A stretch of DNA of 64,000 nucleotides from Planococcus sp. MER TA 32b (GCA_023715185.1 JAMCAN010000001.1:1860001-1924000), one strand, 5' to 3'. Shown: positions 17,025 through 26,255, counted from the stretch's first letter. Notes: a model not told the origin generated them from the letters alone. A program made the numbers and translations.

Positions 17025-18716
17025 TTATGAAGGAACGGCTTCACTGAGTTTCTGCTTTTCTTCATCAATGAGAGAGCGTCTCAGGATTTTGCCGACTGCC
17101 GTTTTCGGCAATTCAGTCCGGAATTCATAGATGCGCGGTACTTTAAATGCCGCCAGATGTTCTCTGCAATAAGCATCCAGTTCGTCTTCAGTAATCGACT
17201 TGCCTTCTTTCAGGACGATATACGCTTTTACCGTCTCACCGCGATAAGGATCCGGGATACCGGCAACGACACATTCCTGGATGGCTTCATTTTCATAAAG
17301 GATTTCTTCGATTTCACGTGGGTAGATATTGAATCCACCGGCGATGATCATATCCTTTTTACGGTCGACGACGAAGAAGTGGCCATGCTCGTCCATATAG
17401 CCAAGGTCGCCTGTCATCAGCCAGCCATCGACAATTGTTGCAGCTGTAGCTTCCGGATTATTCCAGTAACCCTGCATGACCTGTGGACCTTTAATAGCAA
17501 TTTCTCCGATTTCACCATGTGGGACTTCATCGGTCGTTCCTGGCTGGAACACTTTGCAGTCCGTGTCTGGATACGGCAATCCGATGGAGCCTTTGACTCT
17601 GTCTCCCCACACCAGATTCGAATGTGTTACCGGCGAGGTTTCAGTCAAACCGTAGCCTTCCACCAGCCGTCCGCCTGTGATGTTCTCGAATTTCTCCTGT
17701 ACTTCCACCGGCAGCGGTGCAGAACCGCTCAAACATGCGCTGATTGATGAAAGGTCGTATTTCTTGATATCCGGGTGGTTCATCAATCCGATATACAGCG
17801 TCGGAGCCCCCGGGAATAAAGTCGGTTTCTGCTTATTGATCGTTTTCAATGCCGTTTCAGGATCGAATTTCGGAAGAAGCACCATCTTATTGCCCTGCAT
17901 GACTGACAGGATCAGCACTGTCGTCAAGCCGTATACGTGGAATAACGGAATGATGCCAAGTACCGTTTCTTCGCCTCTCTTGGTCTTGTACAGCCACGAG
18001 TCGCACATGGTGGCATTTGAAATCAGGTTCTTATGGGACAGCATAACCCCTTTTGGCGAACCTGTTGTTCCTCCGGTATATTGCAGGAGAGCCAGGTCTT
18101 TCTCGAAATCGAAATCTGTTTTCGCGACATCGGTTGAGGATGTTTTCATGATTTCAGAGAATAAATGATTCGATCCCCTGTGCTCCACTTTAACTGTGAT
18201 GCCGTACTGTTTTTTCTGTACGAAAGGATAGAGCATATTTTTCGGAAACGGAAGATATTCCTTGATACCAGTAATTATAACATTTTCAAGATCAGTTTCT
18301 TTCATTACTTTTGAAATTCTCGGATAGAGGATATCCATCGCTAAAATGACTTTAGCACCAGAATTCTTCATCTGATACGCGATTTCACGTTCTGTATACA
18401 ATGGATTGGTCATAACCACTACAGCACCGGCATAAAGGATACCGTAAAATCCGATAACAGCCTGCGGAGAGTTTGGCAGCATAATCGCTACCCTGTCACC
18501 TTTTTTGATGCCCAAGCCTTGAAGGTAACTGGCGAATTTCATCGAGGAGTCATACAATTCCTTGTATGTCATCTCTTTGCCCATGAAATGGATGGCCGTT
18601 TTTTCCGGTGAGGTCTCATAAGTGTGTGTCAAATATTCCTGTACCGGTTTGCTTTCGTAATCCAGAGTCTTCGGGATCTCAGGCGGATAATGCGCGAGCC
18701 ATGGTTTTTCTGTCAT
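17025..18716 (-). CDS. lcfA: Long-chain fatty-acid-CoA ligase
   Basis: Activates fatty acids to acyl-CoA with ATP, the entry step of beta-oxidation. The 563 residues have the AMP-binding P-loop LLQYTGGTTGSPKGVMLSH (about residues 210-230), the YGLTETSP motif, the GWLMTGDLGYMDEHG hinge region and the C-terminal lysine region with PKTAVGKILRRSL. First gene of lcfA-fadR-fadB-etfB-etfA, matching B. subtilis. The promoter carries a perfect cre box. Confidence 0.95.
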   Translation of the reverse strand: MTEKPWLAHYPPEIPKTLDYESKPVQEYLTHTYETSPEKTAIHFMGKEMTYKELYDSSMKFASYLQGLGIKKGDRVAIMLPNSPQAVIGFYGILYAGAVVVMTNPLYTEREIAYQMKNSGAKVILAMDILYPRISKVMKETDLENVIITGIKEYLPFPKNMLYPFVQKKQYGITVKVEHRGSNHLFSEIMKTSSTDVAKTDFDFEKDLALLQYTGGTTGSPKGVMLSHKNLISNATMCDSWLYKTKRGEETVLGIIPLFHVYGLTTVLILSVMQGNKMVLLPKFDPETALKTINKQKPTLFPGAPTLYIGLMNHPDIKKYDLSSISACLSGSAPLPVEVQEKFENITGGRLVEGYGLTETSPVTHSNLVWGDRVKGSIGLPYPDTDCKVFQPGTTDEVPHGEIGEIAIKGPQVMQGYWNNPEATAATIVDGWLMTGDLGYMDEHGHFFVVDRKKDMIIAGGFNIYPREIEEILYENEAIQECVVAGIPDPYRGETVKAYIVLKEGKSITEDELDAYCREHLAAFKVPRIYEFRTELPKTAVGKILRRSLIDEEKQKLSEAVPS

Positions 18717-18768
18717 TCAAATTTCCTCCTTTTGTATTATAAGAATCGTGTGAATATTCCTATTTTTA

Positions 18769-18797
18769 ATTATAGAGAAATATGTCAGCGCTTACAA
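18769..18797 (-). promoter_or_regulatory. Sigma-A promoter of lcfA
   Basis: On the minus strand, -35 TTGTAA (18792-18797) and -10 TATAAT (18769-18774) are 17 bp apart, some 55 bp before the lcfA start codon. The cre box overlaps the -35. Confidence 0.85.
18783..18796 (-). promoter_or_regulatory. CcpA-binding site (cre) of lcfA
   Basis: TGTAAGCGCTGACA on the minus strand matches the cre consensus TGWAANCGNTNWCA at every defined base. It overlaps the -35 and spacer of the lcfA promoter, so CcpA bound here should block RNA polymerase when preferred sugars are present. Confidence 0.88.
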
Positions 18798-18847
18798 ACT
18801 TTATTTTTACATAACCTATATTTGTTGAACTAAAGAAATGACATAGA

Positions 18848-19021
18848 TAACGCTTTGGCGCTATGGACAGTGCAAAGATTATGCTCCTGCGCACTGCTCG
18901 TCGCAAAGGTGGCGCCGCAAGCTCATGGCGCACCTTAGCTCCCGCAATAAGCGGAGAAGACCACTCGTCTTATTGCTCCGTCGGCATTCGCCTGCTCCTG
19001 AGCCGCGCCTTTGCTGAGAGA
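18848..19021 (-). repeat. Repeat D1
   Basis: In minus-strand orientation it runs from TCTCTCAGCAAAG through GCTTATTGCGGGAGC, GGTGCGCC...GGCGCCACC, CTTTGCGACGAGCAGTGC and GCAGGAGCATAATC to CACTGTCCATAGCGCCAAAG. It is clearly homologous over its full length to D2 at 39036-39207. It lies next to A2 in the same relative order as D2 and A4. Non-coding, upstream of the lcfA promoter. Confidence 0.82.
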
Positions 19022-19031
19022 AATTCTTAAA

Positions 19032-19246
19032 GATATGGAGCAAAACAGCGAAGAGTCGGCCGAAGCCTGCAAGGACGACTCTTTGCGACGAAGCTAGCGC
19101 AGCGATGCAGGAGCAAGGGTTTAAGTTACTTCATTAAGAACACTTAGAAATAAAATCACGTGCTCCTGCAGTGCTTTGCACTTCGTCGCAAAGACTTAGC
19201 CTCGCAAGCGTCGGCTAATGTCTTCGAAGCTGTTTTGCGGAATATC
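19032..19246 (-). repeat. Repeat A2 with two inverted E modules
   Basis: The ends are GATATGGAGCAAAACAGCG (left) and GCTGTTTTGCGGAATATC (right), the A-family termini in reverse orientation. Inside are two E modules facing opposite ways (CTTTGCGACGAAGC at 19080; CTTCGTCGCAAAG at 19181), separated by an AT-rich spacer. Normal A-family interior sequence is missing, so the E pair has replaced or displaced it. Confidence 0.8.
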
Positions 19247-19283
19247 GATTACTATAGATTATTAGTTCAACTTATATAGAATA

Positions 19284-19316
19284 ATAAAAAAACCGCCGGC
19301 AATTTCCGCTGGCGGT
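19284..19316 (-). terminator. Terminator of the mutS2-yshE-peptide unit
   Basis: ACCGCC and GGCGGT arms, extended by GC pairs, are followed by a seven-T run on the minus strand. It lies just after the small membrane-peptide ORF, so that ORF is inside the transcript. Confidence 0.88.
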
Positions 19317-19324
19317 CCACTCTT

Positions 19325-19405
19325 CTAAATCATGAAAAGATAAGCAATCCCGACGAGTACAAACAGTACACAGCAAACGATCAGGATCTTTATAAGATTT
19401 TCCAA
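19325..19405 (-). CDS. Small hydrophobic membrane peptide (26 residues)
   Basis: A previously uncalled ORF of 26 codons starting at TTG (19405). The peptide begins ENLIKILIV after its initiator, continues CCVLFVLVGI and ends AYLFMI; it is a single predicted membrane segment with one Lys and Asn near the N-terminus. A ribosome site TAGGAG (19415-19420) lies 9 bp upstream and overlaps the yshE stop codon, so it is likely translationally coupled to yshE. A terminator starts 9 bp after its stop. No family is recognised. The function is unknown. Confidence 0.62.
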   Translation of the reverse strand: MENLIKILIVCCVLFVLVGIAYLFMI

Positions 19406-19417
19406 CTGCCACAACTC

Positions 19418-19831
19418 CTATGAAATACTTGCACCGATTACAAAAGACAGCCCGATGGAAATCATCATGGAAATCAAACCGACAGAACGGTTGTCCTTCT
19501 CAATTTCATCGTCCACTTTAAATTTCGGCGTCAAAAACTCAAACAGGATATAGGCGAATATCAAAAGGCCGAATCCATAGACGCCCCAGCCGATCATTTC
19601 CGGCAGCGTATTGTGCTGTTCAATGGAATAACGGAAAATATTCGTTACACCAAAGATTTTACCGCCAGTTGCCATCGCTACTGACAGGTTTCCTTTTTTG
19701 ATTTCTTCCCAGTTCTTATACTTGGTGATGATTTCGAAAATCACCATTGCCACGATCAAACACAAAACTACTACACTGAAATAGCCTGCCGTCTCGACAA
19801 GCGGATGCGTCCAAAACCCAGTCTCTGACAT
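19418..19831 (-). CDS. yshE: DUF350 membrane protein (YshE-like)
   Basis: A 137-residue integral membrane protein of the DUF350 family with about four hydrophobic segments (SVVVLCLIVAMVIFEI; IFRYSIEQHN preceding GWGVYGFGLLIFAYILFEF; VGLISMMISIGLSFVIGA). The biochemical function is unknown. It lies 21 bp after mutS2, as in B. subtilis, and its stop codon overlaps the ribosome site of a small peptide ORF. Confidence 0.85.
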   Translation of the reverse strand: MSETGFWTHPLVETAGYFSVVVLCLIVAMVIFEIITKYKNWEEIKKGNLSVAMATGGKIFGVTNIFRYSIEQHNTLPEMIGWGVYGFGLLIFAYILFEFLTPKFKVDDEIEKDNRSVGLISMMISIGLSFVIGASIS

Positions 19832-19852
19832 TGCTCAATCTCCCTTATACTC

Positions 19853-22225
19853 CTACTTCAACTCTGCGACAGTCACTCCTGAACCGCCTTCTCCCGCTTC
19901 CCCAAAGCGATAGCTTTTCACGCGAGGATGCTTTTTAAGATATTGCTGGACACCCTGGCGAAGCGCCCCTGTCCCTTTTCCATGGATAATGGAAACTTGA
20001 TGGTAATTCGATAATAACGCATCATCGATGTATTTTTCAACACGCACCAACGCGTCTTCATAACGTTCGCCCCTAAGATCAAGCTCCAGCTTCACATGGC
20101 TGTCCCGGTCTTTGAGGGTTGCCATCGTTCGCGTCTCTTTTTCCTTTTCCGGTTTTGTATAGGAAAGATCTGACTCCGGCAGCTTCATTTTCAAGATGCC
20201 GATCTGGACAATCCATTCCTTATCGGAAACTTTTTCGACCAGTGTGCCTTTTTGTCCGAATGAAATCACTTTGACTTCATCATTCGGTTTCAATTTCACT
20301 TCGCGCTGTTTGTCTTTGGCCGCTTTTTTCAAAATGCGATTTTCAGGCGCGGCACCTTCAAGACGTTTTTTCGCTTCGATCAATTGATGTTCTTTGATGG
20401 AGCCTTGCTGGTTCAGCTGCATCTTGCGCAAGTCGGAAATGACCTCTTCCGCTTCCGCTCGGGCCTGGTCCACAATCTTGCGTGCTTTTTCACGAGCTTT
20501 TTCTTCAAGCTGCTCTTTTTTCTGTTCATACTGCTTTAATTGGGCAGCCAGTTCTTCTTTCAATTTTTCGGATTCCTTCAGAATTTCGTTGGATCGTTCT
20601 GCATCCTCTTCTGATTCCCTGCGGCTCTTTTCAAGCGACGCGATCATGGAATCCACTTGGCGGCTGTCCGTGCCGGTGAAGCTTTGGGCATGGGTGATGA
20701 TATGCTCCGGCAATCCGAGGCGCTTCGAAATTTCAAACGCGTTGCTTCGTCCCGGCACGCCGATCAGCAGACGGTATGTCGGACTCAATGTTTCAACATT
20801 GAACTCCACGCTGGCATTCGCTACACCCGGACGGTTATAGCCGTATGCCTTCAATTCCGGGTAATGCGTCGTCGCAATGACTCGTGCTCCTCTTCCGTGG
20901 ACTTCATCCAGCAATGAAATCGCCAGCGCGGCACCTTCCTGCGGATCCGTACCAGCTCCGAGTTCATCAAAGATGACGAGCGAGTTTTCATCGAATTTCG
21001 TCAGGATATCGACGATATTGACCATATGTGACGAAAACGTACTCAAACTCTGTTCGATGGACTGCTCATCACCGATATCCGCGAAAATCTGGTCGAACAC
21101 GGCAAGTTCAGAACCGTCGAGCGCCGGTACCGGCAGACCCGCTTGCGCCATCAAGGTGCAAAGGCCGACCGTTTTCAGCGTAACGGTTTTACCGCCGGTG
21201 TTCGGGCCTGTTATGACGATTGCCGTAATGTCTCGGCCGAATTCGATATCGTTCGCGACCACTTCATCTTTTGGAATCAAAGGATGGCGGGCTCGTTTCA
21301 AATTGATATAGCCCTCTGTATTCATAGCAGGTTTTGAGCATTTATTAGCCGAACCGTATTTCGCTTTGGCGAAGATCATATCGATTTCACCCAGCACTTC
21401 GACCATGACGAAAATGTCATGTGCCACTTCCTGCACTTGAGCCGACAGCATTTGCAGAATACGGTCGATCTCTTCTTTCTCTTTCATTTTCAGACGGCGC
21501 ACTTCATTATTTGCCTGCACCACCGCGTCCGGCTCGATGAAAAGCGTCTGGCCGGAAGATGACTGATCGTGGATAATGCCGCCGTAATGGCTGCGGTATT
21601 CCTGTTTTACGGGAATGACAAACCGGTCATTGCGGATGGTGACAATGGAATCAGACAGCATTTTCGCCGCGTTCTTCCCGCGCACCAGACTTTCAAGCCG
21701 TTCACGTACACGGCTTTCCTGTGACCGCAGCTGCTGGCGGATGGAGCGCAGTGCGGGACTGGCTGAATCCAGCACGCCGCCGTTGTCATCGATGCACGCA
21801 TTGATGTCGTGTTCCAGTTGCGTCAGAATCGGCATCGATTCCTTTTTCTCAAGGAATAAAGGGATTTGAATATCTTCCTCATCACGGATCGCTTCGAAAA
21901 ATTGGCGGAGAATCCGGCTGGCGCGGATGGTTGACGATACTTCCATCAATTCCACCGGGCTCAACGCTCCACCGATTTGCGCTCTTCTTGCATGAATCCG
22001 GACGTCAAAGATCCCGCCCATCGGCACATTATTTTTAACCCGCAGCACTTGCGCCGCTTCATCCATTTCCGCAAGCAGCTGCTCAACTTCTCCGATTTCC
22101 ACGGATGGCACAAGTTTATCTATGTGATTTTTACCGAGTGAAGAGGTGCAATATCGCGCCACTTCGTCACGGATTTTATAAAATTCGAGTGTCTTTAATG
22201 CGCGTTCCGCGATCATTCGCGACAC
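19853..22225 (-). CDS. mutS2: Endonuclease MutS2
   Basis: A MutS-family ATPase linked to recombination control and, in Bacillus, rescue of collided ribosomes. The 790 residues include the clamp and core helices, the Walker [17 protein letters not shown] (about residues 335-350), [18 protein letters not shown] (Walker B), a long coiled coil rich in E, K and R (about 510-620), and a C-terminal Smr domain with [12 protein letters not shown] and the [10 protein letters not shown] motif. It starts 3 bp after the polX stop and is followed by yshE. Confidence 0.96.
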   Translation of the reverse strand: MSRMIAERALKTLEFYKIRDEVARYCTSSLGKNHIDKLVPSVEIGEVEQLLAEMDEAAQVLRVKNNVPMGGIFDVRIHARRAQIGGALSPVELMEVSSTIRASRILRQFFEAIRDEEDIQIPLFLEKKESMPILTQLEHDINACIDDNGGVLDSASPALRSIRQQLRSQESRVRERLESLVRGKNAAKMLSDSIVTIRNDRFVIPVKQEYRSHYGGIIHDQSSSGQTLFIEPDAVVQANNEVRRLKMKEKEEIDRILQMLSAQVQEVAHDIFVMVEVLGEIDMIFAKAKYGSANKCSKPAMNTEGYINLKRARHPLIPKDEVVANDIEFGRDITAIVITGPNTGGKTVTLKTVGLCTLMAQAGLPVPALDGSELAVFDQIFADIGDEQSIEQSLSTFSSHMVNIVDILTKFDENSLVIFDELGAGTDPQEGAALAISLLDEVHGRGARVIATTHYPELKAYGYNRPGVANASVEFNVETLSPTYRLLIGVPGRSNAFEISKRLGLPEHIITHAQSFTGTDSRQVDSMIASLEKSRRESEEDAERSNEILKESEKLKEELAAQLKQYEQKKEQLEEKAREKARKIVDQARAEAEEVISDLRKMQLNQQGSIKEHQLIEAKKRLEGAAPENRILKKAAKDKQREVKLKPNDEVKVISFGQKGTLVEKVSDKEWIVQIGILKMKLPESDLSYTKPEKEKETRTMATLKDRDSHVKLELDLRGERYEDALVRVEKYIDDALLSNYHQVSIIHGKGTGALRQGVQQYLKKHPRVKSYRFGEAGEGGSGVTVAELK

Positions 22226-22228
22226 CTC

Positions 22229-23932
22229 CTATTTTTTCAGATATGCTTTAAATTTCTCCAGCGGCCATGTATTGACCACATTGTCCCGTTTCAGCCAGGC
22301 TTTTTGCGCATGGCGAACCCCGATAGCCATCACTTCCAATTGATCAATGGCGTGGGCATCTGTATTGATCGCCACCGGCACCCCTTTTTCCTGTGCCATT
22401 TCAAGAAATTCCACAGCCAGGTCAAGCCGGTAAGGGCTGGCATTCAACTCCACGATTTTACCATACTCGCTTGCCCAGTCCAGAAGCTGTTCCACATCCG
22501 GATCGTAGCCGCTCCGCTGGCCGACGATGCGGCCCGTCGGATGGGCGATCATATGGACATACGGATTTTTCATCGCAGTGTGGATCCGCTCCATGATCTG
22601 CTCCTGCGGCTGCTGGAAACTGGAATGGATGCTGGCAATGACAAAATCCAATTGTTTCAATACTTCATCATCGAAATCGAGTGACGCATCCGGCAAGATA
22701 TCCATCTCTGTTCCGGACAGCACCTCGATATCGCTGTATTCTTTATTCAGTTCACGGATCTGTCCATTCTGCTCCAATAAACGCTCAGGCGTCAATCCGT
22801 TCGCCACTTTCAGATATTGTGAATGGTCGGTGATGACCATATACTCGTAATTGCGGGCGCGGCAGGCATCGATCATCTCTGCCAGTGAATGTGCACCATC
22901 GGACCAGACCGTGTGCATATGAAGGTCACTTCTGATGTCCTCAATGGAGACAAGTTCAGGCAATTCATCAATGCGGTCCGTTTCGCGTCCGTCTTCACGC
23001 ACAGACGGCGGAATGAACGGCAATCCGAAATGCGCGAAAAAGTCTTCTTCCGATTTGAAGGTCTGGATAGAGCCGTCTTCCTGCTCGACTCCGTATTCGC
23101 TGATTTTCTTATTCTGTGATTTCGCCAGCTGGCGCATCTTCACATTATGGTCTTTCGATCCAGTGAAATGATGCAGCGCCGTCACAAATTCTTCCGGCGC
23201 AACCAGACGGAAGTCGATATCGATCGGATCCTGGAATTCGACCGTCACGGAAACTTTCGTGTCACCGGAAGCGATCGTTTCCTGTACCGGAAGGGATGCC
23301 AGAAGCTGCTCTTTCACAACGCCGGGCTCGGCAGTCGCTACGATGAAATCCAGATCCTTGCTTGTTTCATTCGTGCGGCGGTAGCTGCCTGCGACAGAAA
23401 ACTCACTGACTTCTTTTATGCCTTCCAGTATTTCGTTGATGGCGGCTACAGCTTCAGCTGTTTTCCAAATTGGATGACGTCCCGGTTTCGAATCGAACTC
23501 CATCAATTCCTTCAGAATCTTGTCTTCTGATTTCGGGCCGAAACCTGGCAGCTTCTGAATATTATGGTCGATGCAGGCCTGCTTCAAAGCTTCTGCCGAA
23601 TCGATGCCGAGTTCTTTATACAGCTTGGCGATCTTCTTGCCGCCAAGCCCCTGCAATTTCATAAGCGGAATGAGCCCTTTCGGCACTTCTTCCTGCAATT
23701 CTTCCAATACAGAAGATTTTCCGCTGTCAATCAATTCAAGGATCACATCGCCTGTCCCTTTGCCGATCCCTTTCAGCTTCGTGACATCCTCTATTTCAGA
23801 CAATGAACGCTGATCAAGCTCAAGTGCCTGCGCCGCTTTGCGGAAAGCGGATACTTTGAACGGGTTTTCCCCTTTCAGTTCCATATATAAAGCGATCTTT
23901 TCAAGTGTTCGGATGATGACTTTTTTATTCAT
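22229..23932 (-). CDS. polX: DNA polymerase/3'-5' exonuclease PolX
   Basis: A family X repair polymerase fused to a PHP phosphoesterase domain. The N-terminal POLXc part has helix-hairpin-helix segments (LKGIGKGTGDVI; LPGFGPKSEDKIL) and the polymerase palm signature VAGSYRRTNETSKDLDFIV (about residues 180-200). The PHP domain begins DLHMHTVWSDGAHSL (about residue 335) and contains IASIHSSFQQP. The ATG at 23932 follows AGGAGG and gives 567 residues. An in-frame extension to 24100 only translates repeat A3 and was rejected. Coupled to mutS2. Confidence 0.95.
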   Translation of the reverse strand: MNKKVIIRTLEKIALYMELKGENPFKVSAFRKAAQALELDQRSLSEIEDVTKLKGIGKGTGDVILELIDSGKSSVLEELQEEVPKGLIPLMKLQGLGGKKIAKLYKELGIDSAEALKQACIDHNIQKLPGFGPKSEDKILKELMEFDSKPGRHPIWKTAEAVAAINEILEGIKEVSEFSVAGSYRRTNETSKDLDFIVATAEPGVVKEQLLASLPVQETIASGDTKVSVTVEFQDPIDIDFRLVAPEEFVTALHHFTGSKDHNVKMRQLAKSQNKKISEYGVEQEDGSIQTFKSEEDFFAHFGLPFIPPSVREDGRETDRIDELPELVSIEDIRSDLHMHTVWSDGAHSLAEMIDACRARNYEYMVITDHSQYLKVANGLTPERLLEQNGQIRELNKEYSDIEVLSGTEMDILPDASLDFDDEVLKQLDFVIASIHSSFQQPQEQIMERIHTAMKNPYVHMIAHPTGRIVGQRSGYDPDVEQLLDWASEYGKIVELNASPYRLDLAVEFLEMAQEKGVPVAINTDAHAIDQLEVMAIGVRHAQKAWLKRDNVVNTWPLEKFKAYLKK

Positions 23933-23972
23933 TGGGAGACCTCCTGTTAATGAAATCAATTTTATGAAAACC

Positions 23973-24103
23973 GATATTCCGCAAAACAGCTCCGCTTTCC
24001 TGTCTGCTTGCGCCGAGCTAACTCGGACTCGTTTCACTTCGTCCGAGTGGATCTCGTCACTTCGCTTGGTCGCCTGGGAGTCTGCGCTGTTTTGCTCCAT
24101 ATC
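23973..24103 (+). repeat. Repeat A3 (basic form)
   Basis: A 131-bp copy with termini GATATTCCGCAAAACAGC and TGTTTTGCTCCATATC. The central hairpin ACTCGGAC...GTCCGAGT is intact. It lies between the polX start and the cvpA terminator. Read on the minus strand it is open and adds a false N-terminal extension to polX. Confidence 0.82.
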
Positions 24104-24124
24104 TTCAAAGATCCTTCTAGTGCT

Positions 24125-24275
24125 GAAGTGATTTCCACCAGCTAACTCGGACCATCGTCCGAGCGTTTTCTCAGCGTTACGCTTAGACTGTAAAGAGTCT
24201 TTACTGCTTCACTTCACTCTAGAAGTGGATCAAAGCTACGACTTGTCCATAGTGCCGAAGCTGTATGCTAAGATT
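24125..24275 (+). repeat. Degenerate D-like repeat (D3)
   Basis: It follows A3 as D follows A elsewhere. The right end CTTGTCCATAGTGCCGAAGC resembles the D terminus CACTGTCCATAGCGCCAAAGC. A small hairpin CTCGGAC, CATC, GTCCGAG is at 24146-24163. The middle is too degraded to align by eye. Confidence 0.5.
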
Positions 24276-24305
24276 TTCATTTCATCTAATATATCCTTAA
24301 ACTCC

Positions 24306-24334
24306 AAAAAAACTTCTCCCGCAATGAGAGAAGT
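24306..24334 (-). terminator. Terminator of zapA-cvpA
   Basis: ACTTCTC pairs with GGAGAAGT, followed by a T-run on the minus strand, 7 bp after the cvpA stop. Confidence 0.82.
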
Positions 24335-24340
24335 CAGTGC

Positions 24341-24877
24341 TTACATATAAATATACCACCATTCTTTCACTTTCTCAGAGAAATAAGGCGTGTGTTCAAG
24401 GATTGCCTGGGCAATTCCTGAGTTTTCGAGCTGGTTCTGGATGATATCCAGCGGCAGCAACGCGAAAACATAGATGAAGAAAAACAGCAGGATCAACATT
24501 TCGATAAATCCTAGGATGGCTCCGAGGATTTTACTGAGGAAACCGAGTACCGGCAAATATTTCAGGAAGTCGAACATGGACGCAATCAGCTGCAATCCGA
24601 ATTTAACGACAAAGAAAAGGAGTGCGAATGCGAATAATTGATAAAAGGTCTGGTCAAGATCCAATTGCTCGATCGCGAGTGTAAACCTGGATTCATCAGT
24701 TACTGCCGGATATGGAATCCACAGAACGAAGTATTCGGATAAAGGTTTATAATAGAGGTATGCCACGACCAGCGCGATGATGAACCCTACCATATGTATT
24801 AATTGGACCACAAGGCCCCGTTTGGCACCGACTATGATGCCGGCAATTAGCAACAGGAATAAAATTATATCTAGCAT
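24341..24877 (-). CDS. CvpA family membrane protein (YshB-like)
   Basis: A 178-residue protein with four hydrophobic segments (starting LDIILFLLLIAGIIVGAKRG, then MVGFIIALVVAYLYY, then FAFALLFFVVKFGLQLI, then LGAILGFIEMLILLFFFIYVFAL) typical of the CvpA/colicin V production family. The molecular role in Gram-positive bacteria is not settled; a part in envelope or cell-division processes has been proposed. It lies 5 bp after zapA and was called on fold and synteny with B. subtilis yshB. Confidence 0.88.
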   Translation of the reverse strand: MLDIILFLLLIAGIIVGAKRGLVVQLIHMVGFIIALVVAYLYYKPLSEYFVLWIPYPAVTDESRFTLAIEQLDLDQTFYQLFAFALLFFVVKFGLQLIASMFDFLKYLPVLGFLSKILGAILGFIEMLILLFFFIYVFALLPLDIIQNQLENSGIAQAILEHTPYFSEKVKEWWYIYM

Positions 24878-24882
24878 CTACT

Positions 24883-25143
24883 TCAGCCCTTCAGTTTTTT
24901 CAATTCAGTTTCCAATTGTTCAATGCGCTCTTTCAGTTTAAGATTATCATGTACCGTATTTACCGCAGTCAAAACTGCAAGGCGCGAACTGTCGAGAGAT
25001 GGATTCATCGCATGAATCTCACGCATCTTCTCGTCCACTGTAGACGCCACAAAACGCATGTGGCCAGAGGTTTCAGTGCCTACCATCTTGTAAGTATGGC
25101 CGTAGATCTCAACTGATGTGCGAATTCTTTGCTGATCCGACAA
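24883..25143 (-). CDS. zapA: Cell division protein ZapA
   Basis: A small FtsZ-ring stabiliser of 86 residues. It has the N-terminal globular part ([17 protein letters not shown]) and a C-terminal coiled coil ([20 protein letters not shown]). I took the TTG at 25143 rather than the TTG at 25158: GGGGG lies 8 bp before the former and the protein then begins MSD like the Bacillus homologue. Co-transcribed with cvpA and divergent from rnhC. Confidence 0.92.
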   Translation of the reverse strand: MSDQQRIRTSVEIYGHTYKMVGTETSGHMRFVASTVDEKMREIHAMNPSLDSSRLAVLTAVNTVHDNLKLKERIEQLETELKKLKG

Positions 25144-25183
25144 TGTTCCATCCCCCAATCACTTATGCCGCAGCATAACAGCC

Positions 25184-25212
25184 TTGGCCTATTACAGCCA
25201 ACGCATTATATT
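25184..25212 (+). promoter_or_regulatory. Candidate promoter of rnhC
   Basis: -35 TTGGCC (25184-25189) and -10 TATATT (25207-25212) are 17 bp apart on the plus strand. The -35 and spacer also form a short palindrome (TTGGC...GCCAA). Confidence 0.5.
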
Positions 25213-25274
25213 TCTGTACATAATCATAACATGAACACAAGCAACTTGTGAATCATTAGAAAGGAGACTGTCCT

Positions 25275-26207
25275 ATGTCCAACGTCGTATTAAAACTTCC
25301 GGAGGAAAGTCTCCTCCAGATCATCAAGCATTATGAAAATAAAAAGACGCCCGCTAAAGCGCAATATGTCCGCTTTACAGCCAAACTGCCAGATACGGTT
25401 GTGACTGTCTACAATTCCGGAAAAGTCATGTTCCAGGGCGCAGGCGCTGAACGTGAAGCGGGAAAATGGGGAGAAGCAGACAAAGCTTCAGCGAAAGTTT
25501 CCGGCGCTAAAGGCGACACACTGCCCGAAAATTTCGCGAAGCTTTCCGTCCTGGGTTCGGATGAAACCGGAACCGGTGACTTCTTTGGACCGATTACGGT
25601 CGCAGCTTGCTTCGTGCCAGCCGATAAAGTGGCTCTCGCCCACGAACTCGGCGTCAAAGATTCGAAACTGCTGAATGATGATTGGATGCGTTTGATAGCG
25701 CCAGATCTCCGTGCCGCTTTTGAACACAGCGTCCTTACTTTGAAAAATGAAAAATATAATCAGGTTCAGGCGAAAGGATGGTCGCAGGGAAAAATCAAAG
25801 CCCTTCTCCATAATCAGGCTTTGAAGCATGTGCTGCGGAAAATGGATCCGGTAAAACCGGACGCCATCCTCATTGATCAGTTTGCCGAACGCGGCATTTA
25901 CTATAATCACATAAAAGGTGAAAAAGAAATCATAAGCGAGAATGTTCTGTTCTCGACGAAAGCGGAAGGCCTTCACGTTTCCGTTGCCTGCGCGTCAATT
26001 ATAGCGCGTGTTGCTTTTCTTGAAGAAATGGATCGTATGAGTGCTGAAGCTGGGATGACGCTGCCGAAAGGTGCCGGGAAGAATGTGGATGAAGTGGCGG
26101 CGAGGATTCTTTTGAAGCATGGGGAAGAATATTTAAAGACTTTGACAAAGTGGCATTTTGCGAATGCGGGTAAGGCTGTTAAACTAGCTCAAATACGGCG
26201 TGGATAG
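25275..26207 (+). CDS. rnhC: Ribonuclease HIII
   Basis: Removes RNA from RNA-DNA hybrids. The 310 residues have an N-terminal TBP-like substrate-binding domain and a C-terminal RNase H domain beginning LGSDETGTGDFFGP, with the catalytic DE pair near residue 97. Later acidic residues lie in GVKDSKLL and DAILIDQFAERG. ASIIARVAFLEEM is the conserved type 2 signature. AGAAAGGAG precedes the ATG. It is divergent from zapA, as in B. subtilis, and a strong terminator follows. Confidence 0.95.
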   Translation: MSNVVLKLPEESLLQIIKHYENKKTPAKAQYVRFTAKLPDTVVTVYNSGKVMFQGAGAEREAGKWGEADKASAKVSGAKGDTLPENFAKLSVLGSDETGTGDFFGPITVAACFVPADKVALAHELGVKDSKLLNDDWMRLIAPDLRAAFEHSVLTLKNEKYNQVQAKGWSQGKIKALLHNQALKHVLRKMDPVKPDAILIDQFAERGIYYNHIKGEKEIISENVLFSTKAEGLHVSVACASIIARVAFLEEMDRMSAEAGMTLPKGAGKNVDEVAARILLKHGEEYLKTLTKWHFANAGKAVKLAQIRRG

Positions 26208-26215
26208 ATATTGAT

Positions 26216-26250
26216 AGAAAAACCTCGAGGATATTTCCTCGAGGTTTTAT
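26216..26250. terminator. Terminator of rnhC
   Basis: AAAACCTCGAGG and CCTCGAGGTTTT surround a 6-nt loop, with a T-rich run after it on the plus strand. It can act in both directions and would also end any transcript from the prepilin genes. Confidence 0.85.
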
Positions 26251-26255
26251 TTTTA

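Noticed and set aside
19284..19405. Alternative frame for the small ORF (GTG start, Val-Ala-Val-Gly-Lys)
   Set aside because: That frame has no hydrophobic character and lacks the ideal spacing; the TTG frame gives a clean membrane segment and ends before the terminator.
23933..24100. 56-residue N-terminal extension of polX starting MEQNSADSQ
   Set aside because: It translates repeat A3. The same peptide-like reading occurs in A5, and AGGAGG sits before the ATG at 23932.
24341..24877. Colicin V production operon
   Set aside because: The CvpA family name is historical; no bacteriocin gene is nearby and the protein is a broadly conserved membrane protein.
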